This document shows, in pieces, positions 11,160-24,126 of a stretch of DNA of 64,000 bases; within the stretch, counting starts at the first letter, position 1, and every line of letters begins with the position of its first letter. Origin of the DNA: Mactromeris polynyma (taxonomy: Eukaryota; Mollusca; Bivalvia; Venerida; Mactridae); contig JASFXZ010000014.1 in the NCBI GenBank assembly GCA_032209605.1, positions 1,632,912 through 1,696,911 of the forward strand, written 5' to 3'. The notes under the pieces are model-generated. The model was not told the DNA's origin. It saw only the letters and a list, made by a program, of their open reading frames with translations, and did not search any database. The translations under genes and the position numbers were made by a program.

Positions 11160-13080
11160 AGTAAACGAGAAAAATGGCTTCACACGAAACCTTGGCTTTG
11201 AGTCGGTACAGTATGAATCGGCAAGTCAGATCCATGAAGCGAAACAATAGGGAAAGGTAAGAAAGGGACAGCTGTGTAATGAAAAACAGCCATTGTCAAA
11301 GAACATGAATTTATATGCGCGGCTGTATATTGCTAACAGCATAGCCAAATAAAACGGTAAAAATTCCTTTGTACCAGTGGAATGCAACGTGTATTGCAAA
11401 CAAAACGGGAAAATTAATTGACGTACACTCCTGTGTATATCACAAATAATGGGAAAATGATATATATGTATACAACGAAGAGTATAATTCAAGACAACCA
11501 TGGCTAAATAGAACGGAGCATTAAAGTAATATACGCACCTGCATCGCCCAAAAAGCTGTTATATGTGCACATGTCTAAAGCAAACAACAAGGCCAAATGT
11601 AACGTGAATGTTATACGCACCGATGTTTTGCAAAAAATATTCTGCCACTATTAAAACGGGAAATGAATTAATTCAGCCCTTCCAAAATGAAAAGTGTTTT
11701 TTTTTACAATGTCGCTTAAAAGGGTCTGCAAAAATGTGGATTTTAAGGGAGTCTTTTTGGAAATAAGTGAGTTTAAAGTTGGTTCAAGAGGGTTTTTCCC
11801 CACAAGAAAACAATCGTTAAAGTCCGCTTAAACCAACTTACCAAGAAGTGCGCTTTAAGCGGGGTTATTAACTCGCTTCTCTTGAAAAAATAGGTTTTTA
11901 TGCCTAAAAACTCGCTTTTGCTCACTGTTAGCCAATACAAAAACCAACTTCTGGTGAAGTGTGTTAAACAACCCACATTTTTTCTCTGGAAAATCCATAT
12001 TTTGCCTAGAAAAAAAACTTCTTTGTTAGCTGAAAGACCAATTTTTAACCCGGTAACAATACCGCCGTGTTTAACTGGGATTAAACCCAGTTTGAAAGCG
12101 GGTTTTGTTGACTTATATGGGAAGGGAGATGCGTTTGTGTTTTGCAAATAATTGTAGCCAGAGAAAGTGGGAAAATAAATGTTTTATTGACGTGCCATAA
12201 TAACACGACAGAGTGTTTTATAGGACATCAAGTGATATCAAACCACGTGATTCGCGAGATTTGGGTGTGGTTTAATCATGTTTCTAGGCAACCAATATAT
12301 CTTTTCGATACCGTTACGCTGCTAGATGTTGTATTGACAACAGTTTGTCTACGATATTCAAGCACTTTGTTGTTTTTAATTTATATATTGATAAGGTTCG
12401 TGGTATTGTGTTTGTTAAGGGGTACAGGTGTATTAGAGGGACTCGTAGAAACTTCAATACAATTCACATATCATTTTGACACTTTTGTATTTTATGTCGT
12501 TTATCACTATTGTATCTGTGTATCTATTCTTTAAAAAACCTTTTTATATGACTTAGAATGTTAGCATTTTTGTGCTTTTAATAACTTTTTATGTTACTTG
12601 TTACATTTTAGTGATATTTATTTAATAGTTGTATTATTGTTTGATGAAGTTTGTTATTATCTGTTTGACATATTACAGGTATTGAATATGGGTAATGTTT
12701 TGTAAAACATCTGCATAATATTTGCGATGTGCTTGCCAGCCTGCGCACATCATTTTGTTCCTTATTTTATATGCGGGTTTATATTCGTAGTTTCATCGTC
12801 AGTTGTAATGTTTACTTATTTATGTGTTTTCCATATGTTTTTTATAATTTATCATATTGTGACAAATTTGAATATTCATGTACGAATGTGTTCACTCTGT
12901 GAGTGTGAGTTGCATATAAGGTCGAAGCATTTTTATACTCCAAATAATTATTTAAGATTTCTGGTGACAGCTTTGTTGGCATAGAAACATTGGTGTTGTT
13001 GGTCGTTACAATGTAACATCTCCTGGGCGCCGGGCGCTTGAGCAACCCCCTCTCTTCAACAGCACTGGCTGTCAAGTGGG
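11160..13080. other. 3' flank of copy 1; dispersed repeat, no supported gene
   Basis: Bases 11190-11880 match 58960-59446 downstream of copy 2, and 12816-12880 match 63936-64000, so the duplication extends through this stretch. The part at about 11690-11880 (GGAAATAAGTGAGTTTAAAG, then GCTTAAACCAACTTACC) also occurs near 13700-13830 and, reversed, near 20490-20525, marking a dispersed element. ORFs of 83-130 codons here are hydrophobic or low-complexity, lack recognisable motifs and are not called. Confidence 0.6.
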
Positions 13081-13689
13081 CCCTCCTATTCCCTTCTTTT
13101 TCTTGAAAGAGCCCTACTAACCCTACTTGTTTTAATATGAGGTGTTAACTCGAAATATTTACTTCACATGCATGAAACACAGAGGTCTAGTCATGGAAAA
13201 TGTACAGTGCGGTGAATTGTTACCGTTTCTGATATTCTAAAAGTAAGGAATCATCCCTACTATTCCCACTTTTAGGCAATAAAATCGCTACTTTTGCCCT
13301 ACTTTTTAAACAAAATAGCCCTACTTTTTGAAAGAAGGTGGGTTGACAGCCTGATAGTAGTATCACGTTTACTTGTAGTAAGAATTTGTATCAATTAACC
13401 TCTCCTGAGCACAGGCATCTCAAAAGCAGCCAAATTGTAAATCTGCCAAAAATTGTTACTCTGGTAATGTTGCGCTATTATACTGTAACATTTGTCTTTC
13501 TGCCATTTTATGTAGTTATTGTTGTTGAGGCTTACGATAAAAATAAAATATGAAAAAAACATCTATGTACTGTGTCCATTATTTTATATTTACCAAAAAA
13601 TGTAGTTACATTGGTTAAGAATTTGAGGTATTGAACGAACACATATTAATGGAATCAGTTAATACAGACACCCAGTTATTAAAAACTCT

Positions 13690-13835
13690 GTTTCCCCATT
13701 TACAAAAAATCGCCTAAAAGCAAAAATGCAGGTTTTAAGCGAGTCTTTTTGGAAATAAGTGAGTTGAAAGTTGGTTCAAGTAGTTTTTCCCCACAAAACA
13801 CAATTTTTAAAACCGGCCGCTTAAACCAACTTACC
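13690..13835. repeat. Fragment of the dispersed GAAATAAGTGAG repeat
   Basis: Shares GTCTTTTTGGAAATAAGTGA and GCTTAAACCAACTTACC with 11740-11840 and 59310-59410. It contains AGTTGGTT and its complement as a loose inverted pair. It is cut off by the LINE that starts at about 13836. Confidence 0.7.
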
Positions 13836-15768
13836 AAAAAAAAGACGATAACTTGAATCACTTTACAGATTTTTTCCCTGACGAACATAAACAACTAAAC
13901 GACGAACCAAAACAAACATGTGAAGGGTGCATGACTGAATATGAATGTGGTTTAGCTCTCAAAGAAATACATAATATGAAAAGCCCGGTCCTGATGGTCT
14001 TACGGCTGAATTTTACAAAATGTTCTCGAGTGATATTAAGAAATACTTAATTAAATCTGTTAACTACTGCTTAGAAAACAACAACTTAACTGAACTACAA
14101 AAGCAAAGTATAATTACTCAACTACCCAAAAAGGCAAAATACTAACCGATTTAAACAATTGGCGACCAATATCCCTCTTAAATATTGATTATAAAATTGC
14201 GTCAAAAACTATAGCAAATAGAATGAAAAAAGTCTTAAATCAAATAATCAACAATGATCAAAGTGGCTTCATCAAAGGACGCTATATTGGTGAAAACGTA
14301 CGGTTATTAAATGACGTTATTGAAACTGTAAATGAAAATAACGAAGAAGGTATGATATTTTTCTCAGACTTTCAAAAAGCATTTGATAGTGTAGACCATA
14401 CTTTTCTGTTTAAATGTTCAAATATTTTATAACGTGGATTAAATTTTTCTACAGGGACGCAAACAGTTGTATTTCTAATAATGGACACTTCACAAAATTC
14501 TTCATATAAAAAAAGGAGTGAGACAAGGTTGTCCTCTTTCATCATACCTTTTTGGTGTATGTATAGAAATTCTTTCAATCTATATAAACAATAATCAAAA
14601 CATCAAAGTGCTAAAAATTAATAATACCGAAGTTAAACAAACACTTTTTGCCGATGATGCAAGTTTCTTCCTGGATGGCTCCGAAAGCTCCTTTTTGAAT
14701 CTAATAAAAACTTTTGATGAATTTAATCAAACTTCAGGTCTTAAATTAAACGCATCAAAATGTACTGTTTTAAGAATAGGATCATTGCGCCATACATATA
14801 TAAAATTTTGTAAATCAAAGAAATTTAATTGGACTTCAAATGAAGTATCCACTCTTGGAATTCACTTCTCAAATGACACTTCCAAAATACTAAAACTTAA
14901 CTTAGACCCAAAAATAGATGCATTTCAACATACACTATATAAATGGAAAATATGGAAACTATCTATTATTGGAAAAATTACAGTTATCAAGTTGTTTGCA
15001 CTCCCAAAATTACTATACCCACTGACCGTTTTAATAACTCCTGATGAAAAGAGAATAGAAACAATAAAAAAGCAATGTATGACTTTCTTTGGGACTCTAA
15101 GCCAGATAAAATATCGAGAAATACAATTATTCAAACATACGAAAATGCAGGCCTAAAAATGTTAGATATTTATTCTTTTTTCACATCAATTAAAGCTAGC
15201 TGTGTTAAGAGAATAGTAGACAAAAATGATGAGAAATGGAATAGTATCTAGAACAAAGAGCTTGAAAACATATTTAAATATAATACTTGCTTCGCCGATG
15301 TTGAAAAATTAAGTATCAAGTTCAAGTTTCTTAAAGAGATACTAGCATCATGGTCAACAATCAACTTTACACAATCTTCACAAAACATATCAAAAGAAAT
15401 AATATGGAATAACTCAAATTTAAAACAAACAAATGGCAATATGTTTCTCTATAAACCGTGGATAGAAAAAAATATTATATACGTAGAACACATTTGTTAC
15501 TCCCAAACTAAACAATTCCTTACATTTGAACAGATGCATCAAACATATGGTATCCACAAGGGCGATTTTTTAAAATATTTAACTCTGAAAGCAGCAATTA
15601 ACAGACAATGGAACACCAGAAACCAAACATCTTATTGATGAAATTAAAAACACAATTAAACCGAATAACGTTATATATGATTTACAGCAACAATCTAAAC
15701 AAATAAAGAACAAGCAAACTGAAAAATGGAACAAAAAACTCGCAGGTTATGAAATAAATTGAGTCGAG
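13836..15768 (+). pseudogene. Broken Tx1/L1-like LINE, reverse transcriptase ORF2 fragment
   Basis: Conceptual translation across several frames gives the RT blocks in order: GPDGLTAEFYK, WRPISLLN, SGFIKGRYIGENVRLL, DFQKAFDSVDH, RQGCPLSSYLF, FADDASFF (catalytic FADD) and LKLNASKCTVLRIG, then a post-RT region with YKPWIEKNIIYVEHI. Frame changes occur near 13980, 14145 and 14430, and stops near 15155 and 15250. Endonuclease and ORF1 are absent (5' truncation). The 3' end stops abruptly at the satellite that follows. It would have copied itself by target-primed reverse transcription and is now dead. The L1/Tx1 clade assignment is by motif flavour only. Confidence 0.85.
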
Positions 15769-17245
15769 TAAGGCCAGTATTCAGAACCTACAACCCACTC
15801 ATACTTCACTCACCTAAGTGACAGTCGAGTAAGCCCGTATTCAGAAACTTACACCCCACTCATACTTCACTCACCTAAGTGACAGTCGAGTAAGACCGTA
15901 TTCAGAAACCTACACCCCACTCATACTTCACTTACCTAAGTGACAGTCCAGTTAGGCCCGTATTCAGAACCTACAACCCACTCATACTCCACTCACCTAA
16001 GTGACAGTCGAGTTAGGCTCGTATTCAGAAACTTACACTCCACTCATACTCCACTCACCTAAGTGATGGTCGAGTTAGGCTCGTATTCAGAACCTACACC
16101 CCACTCATACTCCACTCACCTAAGTGATGGTCGAGTTAGGCTCGTATTCAGAAACTTACACTCCACTCATACTCCACTCACCTAAGTGACGGTCGAGTTA
16201 GGCCCGTATTCAGAACCTACACCCCACTCATACTCCACTCACCTAAGTGACAGTCGAGTTAGGCTCGTATTCAGAACCTACACCCCACTCATTCTCCACT
16301 CACCTAAGTGACAGTCGAGTAAGGCCCGTATTCAGAACCTACAACCCACTCATACTCCACACACCTAAGTGACAGTCGAGTAAGGCCCGTACTCATACTC
16401 CACTCACCTAAATGACGGTCGAGTTCGGCTCGTATTCAGAAACTTACACTCCACTCATACTCCACTCACCTAAGTGACAGTCGAGTTCGGCTCGTATTCA
16501 GAAACTTACACTCCACTCATACTCCACTCACCTAAGTGACAGTCGAGTTCGGCTCGTATTCAGAAACCTACACTCCACTCATACTCCACTCACCTAAGTG
16601 ACAGTCGAGTTAGGCTCGTATTCAGAAACTTACACTCCACTCATACTCCACTCACCTAAGTGACAGTCGAGTTAGGCTCGTATTCAGAAACTTACACTCC
16701 ACTCATACTCCACTCACCTAAGTGACGGTCGAGTTAGGCTCGTATTCAGAAACCTACACTCCACTCATACTCCACTTACCTAAATGACGGTCGAGTTAGG
16801 CTCGTATTCAGATTCTACACCCCACTCATACTCCACTCACCTAAGTGACGGTCGAGTTAGGCTCGTATTCAGAAACTTACACTCCACTCATACTCCACTC
16901 ACCTATTTGACGGTCGAGTTAGGCTCGTATTCAGAAACTTACACTCCACTCATACTCCACTCACCTATTTGACAGTCGAGTAAGGCCCGTACTCATACTC
17001 CACTCACCTATTTGACGGTCGAGTTCGGCTCGTATTCAGAAACTTACACTCCACTCATACTCCACTTACCTATTTGACGGTCGAGTTAGGCTCGTATTCA
17101 GATTCTACACCCCACTCATACTCCACTCACCTAAGTGACGGTCGAGTTAGGCCCGTATTCAGAAACATACACTCCACTCATACTCCACTCACACTCACCT
17201 AAGTGACGCTCGAGTATAACTGGAGTGACGGTCGAGTTTGTGTCG
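15765..17245. repeat. 62-bp satellite array, about 23 units
   Basis: The unit begins GTCGAGTTAGGCTCGTATTC and ends ACTCACCTAAGTGACA; start-to-start distances of 62 bp were measured (for example 16604 to 16666). Two units are shortened by deletion (near 16380 and 16980). The last unit changes into GAGTGACGGTCGAGTTTGTG, which also ends the isolated fragment at 40983-41080. It shares most of its sequence with the 89-bp array at 19.6 kb. Confidence 0.93.
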
Positions 17246-18125
17246 GCCAAGTGAAGATTTGGTATTCTCAAACCTCACTCAAGTCCTATGATGATAAATG
17301 AATGTATCGATTAAGTCAAACGATAGTTTTGATGGTATTTTTGTTCTACATTTCAAATGAATAATGAACATCCCGCTCACACAGATTGTAACTCCATTGT
17401 GAATAACACATTGAATGTTAGACAATCCTTTTTTGCATTTAGAATATCGGATGAAAATTGAAACTTATTATAAAATGCTTACATCCATTACAAACGCAAC
17501 CGACAATTGTCTGTTTTAAAACATGGCATTAAGAAGAAATACTTTCATAGTTTCAATCCTTTTTTAAAAACTATTTTAAACATTGGTAACACCATGTACC
17601 AACTGAAGCCTAATTAAAACAGTTGTGTTTTTAATGGTTTTATGTATTGATTAAATTGAATTATTGATGTCACAATGTAGTTACATTTAGTGATAGTTCG
17701 TTCATCAAATAATTATGTAATCTGAATGGTAATCCGTGGAGCACGTAGAGCAATAATGTCTCGAGAGATTAAAGTCAATCGAATTGCAATAAGAACAACA
17801 ACTAAACACCAAATCACGTGAACTAGTCGAGGTAATTTCCGTTAGAAAAATCAAGGGTCACAAAGGAGGTATTATTATTGAGGTTTTACTGTATAGTATA
17901 ATGTATCATAACATTGTGATATGAATACATGATCGTATTATACTATTTCTGATCAAATTCATCAAATCTAATTCAGCCTATCTTCATTTTTGTTTTAAGG
18001 AACTCATTTTCACAATCGACAACAATCAACAGTTTTACCGACTAAAATAGTTGCGGAAAAGGAAATGTAGCAGAGCACGTATTTGATGAACATAGTTTAA
18101 GGTATTAGACCCATAACTGAATTAT
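17246..18125. other. No gene seen
   Basis: AT-rich sequence without ORFs. A single MITE right end, TTATTATTGAGGTTTTACTG, lies at about 17871-17890. Confidence 0.6.
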
Positions 18126-18127
18126 TT

Positions 18128-18490
18128 TTTGTATTTGCGTTTATTTATCGTCGCCACCGGTTTCCCATATGGGCAACGCCTCCGGAAGATTGTTAGTCAT
18201 TTAAGACTTTTGGATGATAGTGCATGATACAGAAGATGCCCCAGTTCCAGAAACACCCCTGGTTCTTTTACGTGCTCGATGTAAAGCATCGTACACGGGA
18301 CCTCGATTTTTAAAGTCTCGTCCGAAAGACTGTTATTACTGTCAGTAATGGGGCGGGGAATTAACCTGCGATCCCTGGATTACAAGTCCAGCGCGTTACC
18401 ACTGGACTACGGATCCGCTACTGAATTATGTGGAGTTGAGTTTGTTTACCCTCGCCACCGGGATATCCCATATGGGCGAGTAGCTACTGA
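18128..18490 (-). mobile_element. tRNA-derived SINE, reverse orientation
   Basis: Read on the minus strand, 18350-18418 is tRNA-like with an AGTCCAGTGGTAACGCGCTG head, a TGT-type (Thr-like) anticodon loop and a GCAGGTTAATTCC box-B relative. CGCCACCGG..CCCATATGGGC occurs on both sides of the tRNA part (18155-18173 and 18453-18476). Mismatches in the T arm argue against a working tRNA gene. Confidence 0.6.
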
Positions 18491-18814
18491 ATTACGTCAT
18501 TTCCATTGTATATGTATGGCTCAGTAAGCAACATATAAATCTTGTTACAAATTTTAATACCAAAATATTGTCATTTATAATATATTTGAACTATAATATC
18601 CTATTCGAAATTGCTTCGACACGTTTTTCTTAAAGCAAACAATTGCAATGAATTAAAAATCCTGAACTTTTTCATAAATGGAGGTAATATAAATTTCAGT
18701 GACAAAATATTGAAAATAAACAGTGAAAATGAACATGAAAATGAAGTTCTTAATTTTGAAGTGGTCATACTATTGAGGTAGACTTAAAAAAATGTAGTTC
18801 TGTTTACTGCAATG

Positions 18815-19075
18815 GGTTATATTACACTGATAACCACAATTTGTAATTATACTGATAACCACAATGTGTAATTATACTGATAACCACAATGCGTAATTAT
18901 ACTGATAACCACGATGCGTAATTATACTGATAACCACGATGCGTAATTATACTGATAACCACGATGCGTAATTATACTGATAACAACGATACATAATTTT
19001 ACTGATAACCTAGATGCGTAATTATACTGATAACCACGATGCGTAATTATACTGATAACCACGATGTGAAATTGT
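18815..19075. repeat. 25-bp tandem array, about 10 units
   Basis: The unit is TAATTATACTGATAACCACG followed by ATGCG. Variation is mostly single-base. No ORF; not related to the other arrays. Confidence 0.9.
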
Positions 19076-19249
19076 TTTTCGCTGTAGAACTAGCGATCTT
19101 TCAGAATAATAAAAAAACAAAGAATATTTCATAAACAAAATGTTTATGTTCATTATAATTTGTCATGCGAGTTTATAACATTAAGATAATACTGAAATTT
19201 AATTGTATAACCTTAAGGAGCTCACTGAAAGTGCATTCGTGTACTTACA

Positions 19250-19515
19250 TACGTCTCCTGTGGCCGACTGGTTAAGGCATCCGCCTTGGGAGCGGGAGGT
19301 CGAAGATTCGAATCCCGATAGGAGTCCGGTCTGATATGGCCGAGAGGTGAGCCGCCAGCTAGTTAAATACTGGATACCGTTCGCCTACCTGCCTGATGCC
19401 TGTCACTAAAGGATAGGAATCGCGAAGTAAATGTGCTCAAAAAGTAGGTGTCTCATAAGTCCGAAATGGCTGGCCCTTTTAAATAGGGGTGACACTATAA
19501 TAAATGTACCCCTTT
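19250..19515 (+). mobile_element. tRNA-derived SINE, same family as 10117
   Basis: The head TGGCCGACTGGTTAAGGC and GATTCGAATCCC are box A and B like. The loop at about 19284-19290 would hold TGG. The body GTAGGTGTCTCATAAGTC and the tail GGGTGACACTATAATAAA match the copy 1 intron SINE. The better-preserved head suggests a younger copy. Confidence 0.85.
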
Positions 19516-19584
19516 TACGTTGTTCCGTTCCATACGCAAGGTAGGATTCCGTGGTCGAGTGGTTATGGTAGCTGGCATAGGCCC

Positions 19585-20415
19585 ATATTTATAAACGTTA
19601 CTTCATTCATACTCCACTCACACTCACCTAGGTGAAGCTCGAGTGTAAGCTGAAGTGACGGTCGAGTTAGGCCCACATTCAGAAACGCTACTCCCCTCAT
19701 ACTCCACTTACACTCACCTTAGTGAAGCTCGAGTGTAGCTGGAATGACGGTCGAGTAATGCCCATATTCATAAACGTTACTCCATTCATACTCCACTCAC
19801 ACTCACCTAGGTGAAGCTCGAGTGTAGCTGGAGTGACGGTCGAGTTAGGCCCATATTCAGAAACGTTACTCCCCTCATACTCCACTCACACTCACCTAGG
19901 TGAAGCTCGAGTGTAGCTGGAGTGACGGTCGAGTTATGCCCATATTCAGAAACGTTACTCCATTCATACTCCACTTACACTCACCTAGGTGAAGCTCGAG
20001 TGTAGCTGGAGTGACGGTCGAGTTAGGCCCATATTCAGAAACGTTACTCCCCTCATACTCCACTCACACTCAGCTAGGTGAAGCTCGAGTGAAGCTGGAG
20101 TGACGGTCGAGTTAGGCCCATATTCAGAAACGCTACTCCCCTCATATTCCACTCACACTCACCTAGGTGAAGCTCGAGTGTAAGCTGAAGTGACGGTCGA
20201 GTTAGGCCCATATTCAGAAACGTTACTACCCTCATTCTCCACTCACACTCATCTAGGTGAAGCTCGAGTGAAGCTGAGGTGACGGTCGAGTTAGGCCCAT
20301 ATTCAGAAACGCTACTCCCCTCATATTCCACTTACACTCATCTAGGTGAAGCTCGAGTGTAGCTGGAATGACGGTCGAGTAATGCCCATATTCAGAAACG
20401 CTACTCCAGTCAGTC
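19585..20415. repeat. 89-bp satellite array, about 9 units
   Basis: Successive GTCGAG starts at 19750, 19839 and 19928 give an 89-bp period. The unit is the 62-bp satellite extended by a block containing AGGTGAAGCTCGAGTGTAGC. Antisense ORFs are artefacts. It ends at a piece of the dispersed GAAATAAGTGAG repeat (20490-20525, reversed). Confidence 0.92.
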
Positions 20416-20520
20416 TCACTGAGATAATCCGGTTTTAATTATCTAATGGTCCATGCTTTTGAGTGTGACTTCGCCCTAACTAGAAATTGGGTGTTTTTCC
20501 AGAGAAGCGAGTTAAAAACC

Positions 20521-21117
20521 TACTTTTTTTTTTAAGATAACTTTTATTTTCAATTGTACATAGCAAAGTTGTCAGTTATCTTATAATTGTATAATGTACA
20601 GAAAATAATTTGAAAAATATACTGCGTGTGTGAGTAGAAAATAGAAAATAAAAAAAAATGCGTGTGTGAGTAGAAAATAGAAAATAAAAAAAATAAAAAT
20701 TGAGCTTTTAAAATTTTGATCGTCCAGTCTGCCAAAAATAACAAAAATCATATATTACTTTATTCGGTTTAATTTTGTTTTTAATTTCATCAATAAGATG
20801 TTTGGTTTCAGGAATATTATTTTGATCTTCCCAAAGTTGAGTGTTCCATTGTCTGTTAATTGCTGCTTTCAGAGTTAAATATTTAAAAAAAATCGCCCTT
20901 GTGGATACCATATTTTTGATGCATCTGTTCAAATGTAAGGAATTGTTTAGTTTGGGAGTCACAAATGTGTTCTATGTTTTTAATATTTTTTTCTATCCAC
21001 GGTTTATAGAGAAACATATTGCCATTTGTTTGTTTTAAATTTGAGTTATTCCATATTATTTCTTTTGATATGTTTTGTGAAAATTGTGTAAAGTTGGTAC
21101 TGAAAGATTGTACACTT
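20521..21117 (-). pseudogene. 5'-truncated LINE 3' end, reverse, with poly(A)
   Basis: The minus strand encodes FLKYLTLKAAINRQWNT and KHLIDEIKNKIKPN, matching the C-terminal part of the LINE at 13836-15768. The T-run at 20521-20532 is its poly(A) tail. A segment of about 37 bp (GCGTGTGTGAGTAGAAAATA) is duplicated inside the tail at 20625-20690. It has no RT core. Confidence 0.8.
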
Positions 21118-22235
21118 CTAAGCAGATAAATGAATAGATATCAATACATTCATTTTCATTCAAACCGTTGGAAATATTGTTTCTTATTAGTATCTTGACA
21201 TAGATATTATGGCAATCCTTGCGAGAATGATATTGTGGGCACTATTATGGAACTTTTATATATCGTTGTATGGTAACCATTTTTTGTATTAAGATCACAG
21301 AAAAATTTAACGTATGTAAATAATAAAATAAATAACATCATGAAAACTGTTGTGTTATGGAATTATTTTACTAAATTATCTGTCAATGAATGGCAATAAA
21401 ATTATTCTGCATTTCGTTGTTATGGTGATGTTTCTAAAATCTATACATTTTCCATTAGAAATGGTCTATTCCAAAAATTGACCCTTTCATAGTGGAGACT
21501 GTTCACACAGTGCTAATTTGTCTCAAACTTGATCAACAGTCCAATACAATTCATAAAAGTCACGAATACTTAAATGTATATGAATAGAAACATGCATAAG
21601 TATATGACTGACCACACGTCATATAAATAGTTTCGTTTGCCAAAATTGTACATACATGTGACTAATATTTGCTCACTATAAACAAATTTTAACATTTCAC
21701 CAAGAAATCTTGTAGGAATTATTTCATATGGCACTCATTGTCCCAAGACCAATCACTTTTGGCACAAACACTCCTGTAACCAATTATGTCTTAATAACCA
21801 TTACCTCGCAATTGTGTGGTTGAAGCAGTTTCCTTAGAAGACACATTTTTAACCAAACATCATATCTTTTCTAACACACTCTCATGAACATTTAAGCTTT
21901 ATTTGTGCAATAGGTTCTGCGCCGACTTGATGCTATGCATCAATGTTTTTTCTTGTACGTATACGACAATCCTCGATGTAAGAACGAAAAATTGCCTTTT
22001 GTAAATGCTAAAATTTTATTAACATGAAATAAAACCGATTAGCTAGATAGTCAAAATTTCCTTCTACACGAAATATAATTAAGGCTGTACATTGTTTACA
22101 CATTTGATTGGTCTTAGCGCTTGAAAATACCCTTCTACATTTTAGTAATAAACTCAGTTGTTACGTGATCGTGCAGACCAATGAATTTAGTATAAAGAAC
22201 GAACGGCGATTTCGTTCACTGCGACTAAATCATTG
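21118..22235. other. No gene seen
   Basis: AT-rich sequence with no ORF above 60 codons, no tandem array and no element ends that I can recognise. Confidence 0.6.
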
Positions 22236-22239
22236 GTTA

Positions 22240-22793
22240 TAGCAGTAAGGTTAAAAAGGTCAAATATAAAAATATACTGGGTAATACAGCAGCGTGTGAA
22301 TGTAACGATAGTGGAATCAAAGCGCTGTGTGTGAGCGTACTACGCAGTGATCTCGGGGTTTCTGTAGTATAGCGTAATTGAATGACCGCAGTAGTAACAT
22401 TACGCATTTTTTTTGTTGAACCACAAATTTTAATCCCAGATTGCAACAAATGTGCAAACTACAAGTTGTGCCGACCATCTTTTTCGGCGCAGCCGTACTA
22501 ACATGGTTTTGCTAATTGCATATTCAGTGTTTTGTAAACCAATCAAATCTGACGTTAACCAACAAGGCAATTTCGCGCCATTTCTCTTCAATTTAAAAAT
22601 ACGTGTAACCTTGAAGTAGATTGGTTAACATTTTCTATAGTGTATTTAGAGATTTATCCAGCAAGTAGTGTTGTTATTCATCACAACGGGGAATTGTCTG
22701 GTGTTGGATTTAAGAAGACTTTCTTGGTTTTATGTACCAGTCGCGAACATTTATATTGCTTTAATCAGATAAATCGCTATGTAACAAGTTAAT
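22240..22793. repeat. Rearranged copy of dispersed repeat R
   Basis: It shares GTAGTATAGCGTAATTGAAT with 36750-36775 and, reversed, 53640-53660. CAGCCGTACTAACATGG through ATCGCTATGTAACAAGTT matches 38825-39130 and, reversed, 53900-54190. The two parts are joined near 22490 in the opposite order to the 53.5-kb copy. It ends exactly where the large inverted repeat begins. Confidence 0.65.
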
Positions 22794-22794
22794 T

Positions 22795-24118
22795 ATCAAA
22801 GGACTGAAGGTCCTGAGAGGCGCTTCCATGGCACGTTTTCTATAATATTTGAAGGTGATTATTTTCAATAATCATCTTCCTATGCCATCCATCCGCTCTC
22901 TTCTTGGAATTAACCCAATCACACACTCGATCATGCTTGATCGATATATAGTTCCACAAAATTCTATAAAGGAATTAGACTCGAAAACCTTCTAACTGTT
23001 TTCGATAATCAGTTGAATATGGACATCTGGGTTTTTGGTATATAATTGAGAAATATTCTGTACTATCAAGAAAAAAATAAGAGATATTAATGCGCTAGGA
23101 AATTCATAGACCAAAAAGTTGTCCCATAATGACACCTTTAAAAGTTTTTACAATGTACACTGTCGATATTATAAACGGTATGGAGTGAAACAAAGTAGTG
23201 TAACAGTCTGGTTGTTATGTAACTCCATAGGTATTAACATGATGAACTCAAGTAACCTGACCCATTCCAGATGGAATATAGTGCAGTAATAAATCTCAAT
23301 GAAATGATTAAGTCTTCAACTTTAAAAACATATTGTTACTTTACAATTGTAAAATAACAATACGTTTGTATATAGCTGTAGTATATCACTATATGACTTT
23401 CAGTAATTATGCATACATAACCATCAACTTGTTTTGGTGAGGGCTAAATGGGATTAACAAATAATACTAAGAATGACAATTTTATGTATACAACGCAAAG
23501 TTTACGCTGTTAATTGTTTCAGCATCAAGACTCCCATTCATGCAGTGTATAAACTTATATAAGGCGTATAGACAGTATATAATACATTGTTCAATTGACG
23601 TACAGTGTCTTGCATACTTTTTGTTTTCAATGAGTGTCTAGCAACACAGGTAGTAAAATATTAATTAATACTTTCCCTCATTAACTCAGACTGACATAAC
23701 ATTTTACTTCCAACTTTCTTGATATCAAAAACCAATATAAAGGTCTAATATTGTAATTTTATTTCCTTCATTCCATTGTACATGTAGTTATTTTGGTACA
23801 CATTTATAGAAAAGCAATGAATAACAAGTACATACAGTAATATTTCTTCTCAAAAATACACATCTACAAATTCAAAAGTTTTTTATCTCCCGACAATCCT
23901 GTATAACCATTGTCTCTCTGAATGTATACAACATCTCGAATCAAGTCACATTTTATCACAGATCTATGCTTTCTGTATTCATTTAACGTCTTTTCCGCAT
24001 GGTCACATGTTGTATGTTCTATTCTCTCGAAAAGGCGACTTTTACAACTGTCATAAATATCTGAGGCAAAAATAGTGGACAGGGTATACCAGTCATCTTG
24101 GTATGCGACATTAACACG
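22795..24118 (-). repeat. Left arm of a 1.3-kb inverted repeat
   Basis: The outer end TCAAAGGACTGAAGGTCCTG and the whole arm reappear, reversed, at 27583-28913 with a few percent mismatch and small indels. The arm contains the 3' part of an unknown coding sequence (see next entry), its 3' UTR and about 1 kb of AT-rich sequence. The 3.46-kb spacer and long arms resemble a large TIR transposon, but an inverted duplication of a gene end fits equally well. Confidence 0.85.
23874..24118 (-). CDS. C-terminal fragment of unknown protein, left arm
   Basis: Reading from 24118 down to the TAG at 23876-23874 gives 81 residues beginning VNVAYQDDWYTLSTIFASDI and containing EHTTCDHAEKTLNEYRKHRS. The right arm encodes the same tail with four substitutions and one extra Asn. 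No family recognised. A reverse AATAAA lies about 110 bp downstream. No upstream exon is visible on this side. Confidence 0.5.
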
Positions 24119-24126
24119 TCACTGAG

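Noticed and set aside
12142..12984. 130- and 85-codon hydrophobic ORFs downstream of copy 1
   Set aside because: Low-complexity T-rich DNA with no motif; most of the stretch is missing from the copy 2 flank.
15765..17245. CRISPR array
   Set aside because: Units are contiguous 62-bp repeats without unique spacers, in intron-bearing eukaryotic DNA.
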